Shown: piece after piece, positions 62,716 through 64,000 of the stretch | How positions within the stretch are numbered: position 1 is the stretch's first letter | How the letters are laid out: every line of letters begins with the position of its first letter | Assembly: GCA_964016985.1 (NCBI GenBank) | Contig: OZ024830.1 | Coordinates: 13,522,295 to 13,586,294 of the forward strand | Direction: 5' to 3' | Length of the DNA stretch: 64,000 bases | DNA from: Anodontia alba | Lineage: Eukaryota; Mollusca; Bivalvia; Lucinida; Lucinidae | Translations under genes and position numbers: made by a program | The notes under the pieces: model-generated | Database searches by the model: none | What the model was told of the DNA's origin: nothing | Seen by the model: the letters and a program-made list of their open reading frames with translations, nothing else

Positions 62716-63490
62716 AAAACCATTTGTGCAGTATCATGAAGGATGAAAACCAGGACAAGACTGTGTATGCTTAGGATAATCCAAATCTACAATTCACATG
62801 TGTTTGAAGACACATTTTTGCTTGGAAACATCATATATTCCAAAATAAGAATCTTTTGAAAACACAGAAAACATGAAAACAGAAATAAAACCGAGTTTGT
62901 TAGTGAAAAATAATAAGAACAACATGCTTAATTTCTCTTATACACACCCTAGCTTTGAAAAGCCCTGAACCAACTACTCTTCTGTTCAGTCTCCCCAGGT
63001 CTTTACTTACACAATATGAGGGCCTTGTAGAATTTACAGTACAGTACCTCTCTACAACAGCAACTTGTGAAGATGGCTGTTGTAAAGATGTTAGACATGG
63101 TATAGTATAACAGCACTATGAGAAATCAGAAAAGTGCTTGTTATAGGGAGGTGATGACTGCAGAGGTGACCATTTGTGATGGCTCTGTAGTATAACAGTG
63201 GCTATACTTACTAGACAGCATGGATGCACAGGCTGTTCTGAATAATTGTTTTAATTTTCATATCAGAAATATACTGGTCTTGTTCAAGCAGGTCAGACAG
63301 ATACTTCTATGTCTCCTTCTAACTGTCCCACTGGAAACGTCAATGAAAAATTAAACCAGTCTTTACATGTTTATGTCTCATTTATTTTTCATAACCATAC
63401 AATTATCATTTTACACAGATAATAAATAGCCTTAACAATCTAATACTCAAGTGCAACAGAAAATAAACCCACAAACTCCTACAGACAAAA
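62716..63490. other. No gene; possible repeat end
   Basis: ACAGTACCTCTCTACAACAG near 63042 resembles the start of a pogo-type terminus, and GTTATAGGGAGGTG near 63140 a possible mirror. The evidence is too thin to call. Otherwise unassigned. Confidence 0.3.
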
Positions 63491-63584
63491 ATTACCAGAT
63501 TATTTATTATCTGCTCTTTTTAAGGTGAATGATACACCTCCAAGGGAGATCACCTTGATCTGAAAGAAGTTTCTCCCATCTAAA

Positions 63585-63655
63585 AGTGGGACTACTCTTA
63601 AAGGAAAGAATTTGCTCCCCGACGGAGCAAATTCTTTCCTTAAAGAGTAGTCCGA
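63585..63655. repeat. Palindrome sharing sequence with 15.36 kb
   Basis: GGACTACTCTTAAAGGAAAG-AATTTGCTCC, then CCGAC, then GGAGCAAATTCTTTCCTTAA-AGAGTAGTCC: arms of ~30 bases with one extra base on the right. The left arm also occurs at 15361-15390, including the GEQILSFKSSP frame on the minus strand. Confidence 0.85.
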
Positions 63656-64000
63656 TATTGAGAAGAGATTCATATACCAGAGTATTACTTTTTTTTGCTG
63701 TAGGCTCCAACAGAAAAGGGAGGCAATAAGTTTCAGATTAGAGTGCTCTCTCTCTCTCTTTCAAGGGTATCTTTTCACCTCCCTGTTAACATAAAAGACC
63801 CTGATCAGACTGTGGTATGCAGGCTCATTTTAACAGATACACTAAAGTCCCTTTTTATGAGAAGATATTTATCAAATCTGAATTAGACTTCAATTTTTGT
63901 ACATTGGAATTCCATACCTCCCACTTTCATTTTACTGAATTTATCTGCTTTGCTGAACCACCTGTTTGTAGAAAATCTTTTATTTTTATCAGTTAAATGA
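63656..64000. other. No gene seen
   Basis: AT-rich with a short (CT)n near 63748; an AAGACCCTGATCAGACTGTG phrase near 63798 recalls H4. No feature supported. Confidence 0.35.

Noticed and set aside
63040..63200. A pogo-like element
   Set aside because: One end-like phrase only; no convincing inverted partner or transposase.

Overview
This window is eukaryotic, intron-rich-style, AT-biased DNA made almost wholly of transposable-element debris and tandem repeats. There is no bacterial gene organisation. Several repeats have a look I associate with bivalve mollusc genomes: the tail with CACAATAGCTCA followed by GGTGAGCTAAAAA, tRNA-headed SINEs, mariner and Tc1 relics, a LINE with a C2H2 tail, and large numbers of hairpin MITEs. 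I infer a bivalve, probably heterodont. That is a judgement from family resemblance, not a database result.

Layout. 1-2735: two tandem-repeat blocks. 2736-5470: hairpin MITEs, a SINE and a foldback element whose arms are short repeats. 5480-7515: a ~60-bp satellite that ends in the terminus of a dispersed hairpin element. 7.5-18.5 kb: MITEs, SINE pieces, a mariner 3' relic, and at 17.0 kb one of the few stretches that looks like a host coding exon (minus strand, ATG, membrane helix, consensus splice donor). 18.7-20.1 kb: a 1.44-kb inverted repeat. 20.5-24.8 kb: a run of hairpin MITEs. 24.9-26.6 kb: a LINE reverse-transcriptase fragment, the longest ORF of the window (502 aa, minus). 27-37 kb: MITEs, a SINE, a 142-bp triplication, microsatellites. 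38.8-42.5 kb: two pogo-like palindromic elements flanking the approach to a dead Tc1-like transposase that is split by a MITE. 43.5-44.6 kb: a LINE C-terminal relic and a short palindrome. 45-49 kb: MITEs and a ~145-bp array. 49.2-50.5 kb: a second kb-scale inverted repeat. 52-57 kb: a ~50-bp array, SINE insertions, and a 76-bp array split by a third kb-scale inverted repeat that itself carries a SINE. 57.6-60.4 kb: a decayed LINE on the minus strand (endonuclease, RT, C2H2 tail). 60.5-61.6 kb: a decayed mariner. 62.1-62.7 kb: a MITE with a SINE inside. 62.7-64 kb: mostly unassigned.

How the parts relate. The elements are dependent on one another. tRNA-headed SINEs presumably use LINE machinery; the hairpin elements need transposases that are not intact here. 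Nested insertions give relative ages: H4 and another TTAA-bounded element sit inside H1 copies, an H2 copy sits inside the Tc1 gene, and SINEs sit inside an H2 copy and inside inverted repeat III. The most unusual signal is modularity: hairpin families with different termini share the same internal palindromic cores (GTACTC-TT-GAA...GAGTACCCACAA, and GGTCTACACTGTTTGC). Labels H1-H9 and SINE-A/B/C are mine. Only one host exon is proposed with moderate confidence; no functional RNA gene is claimed.
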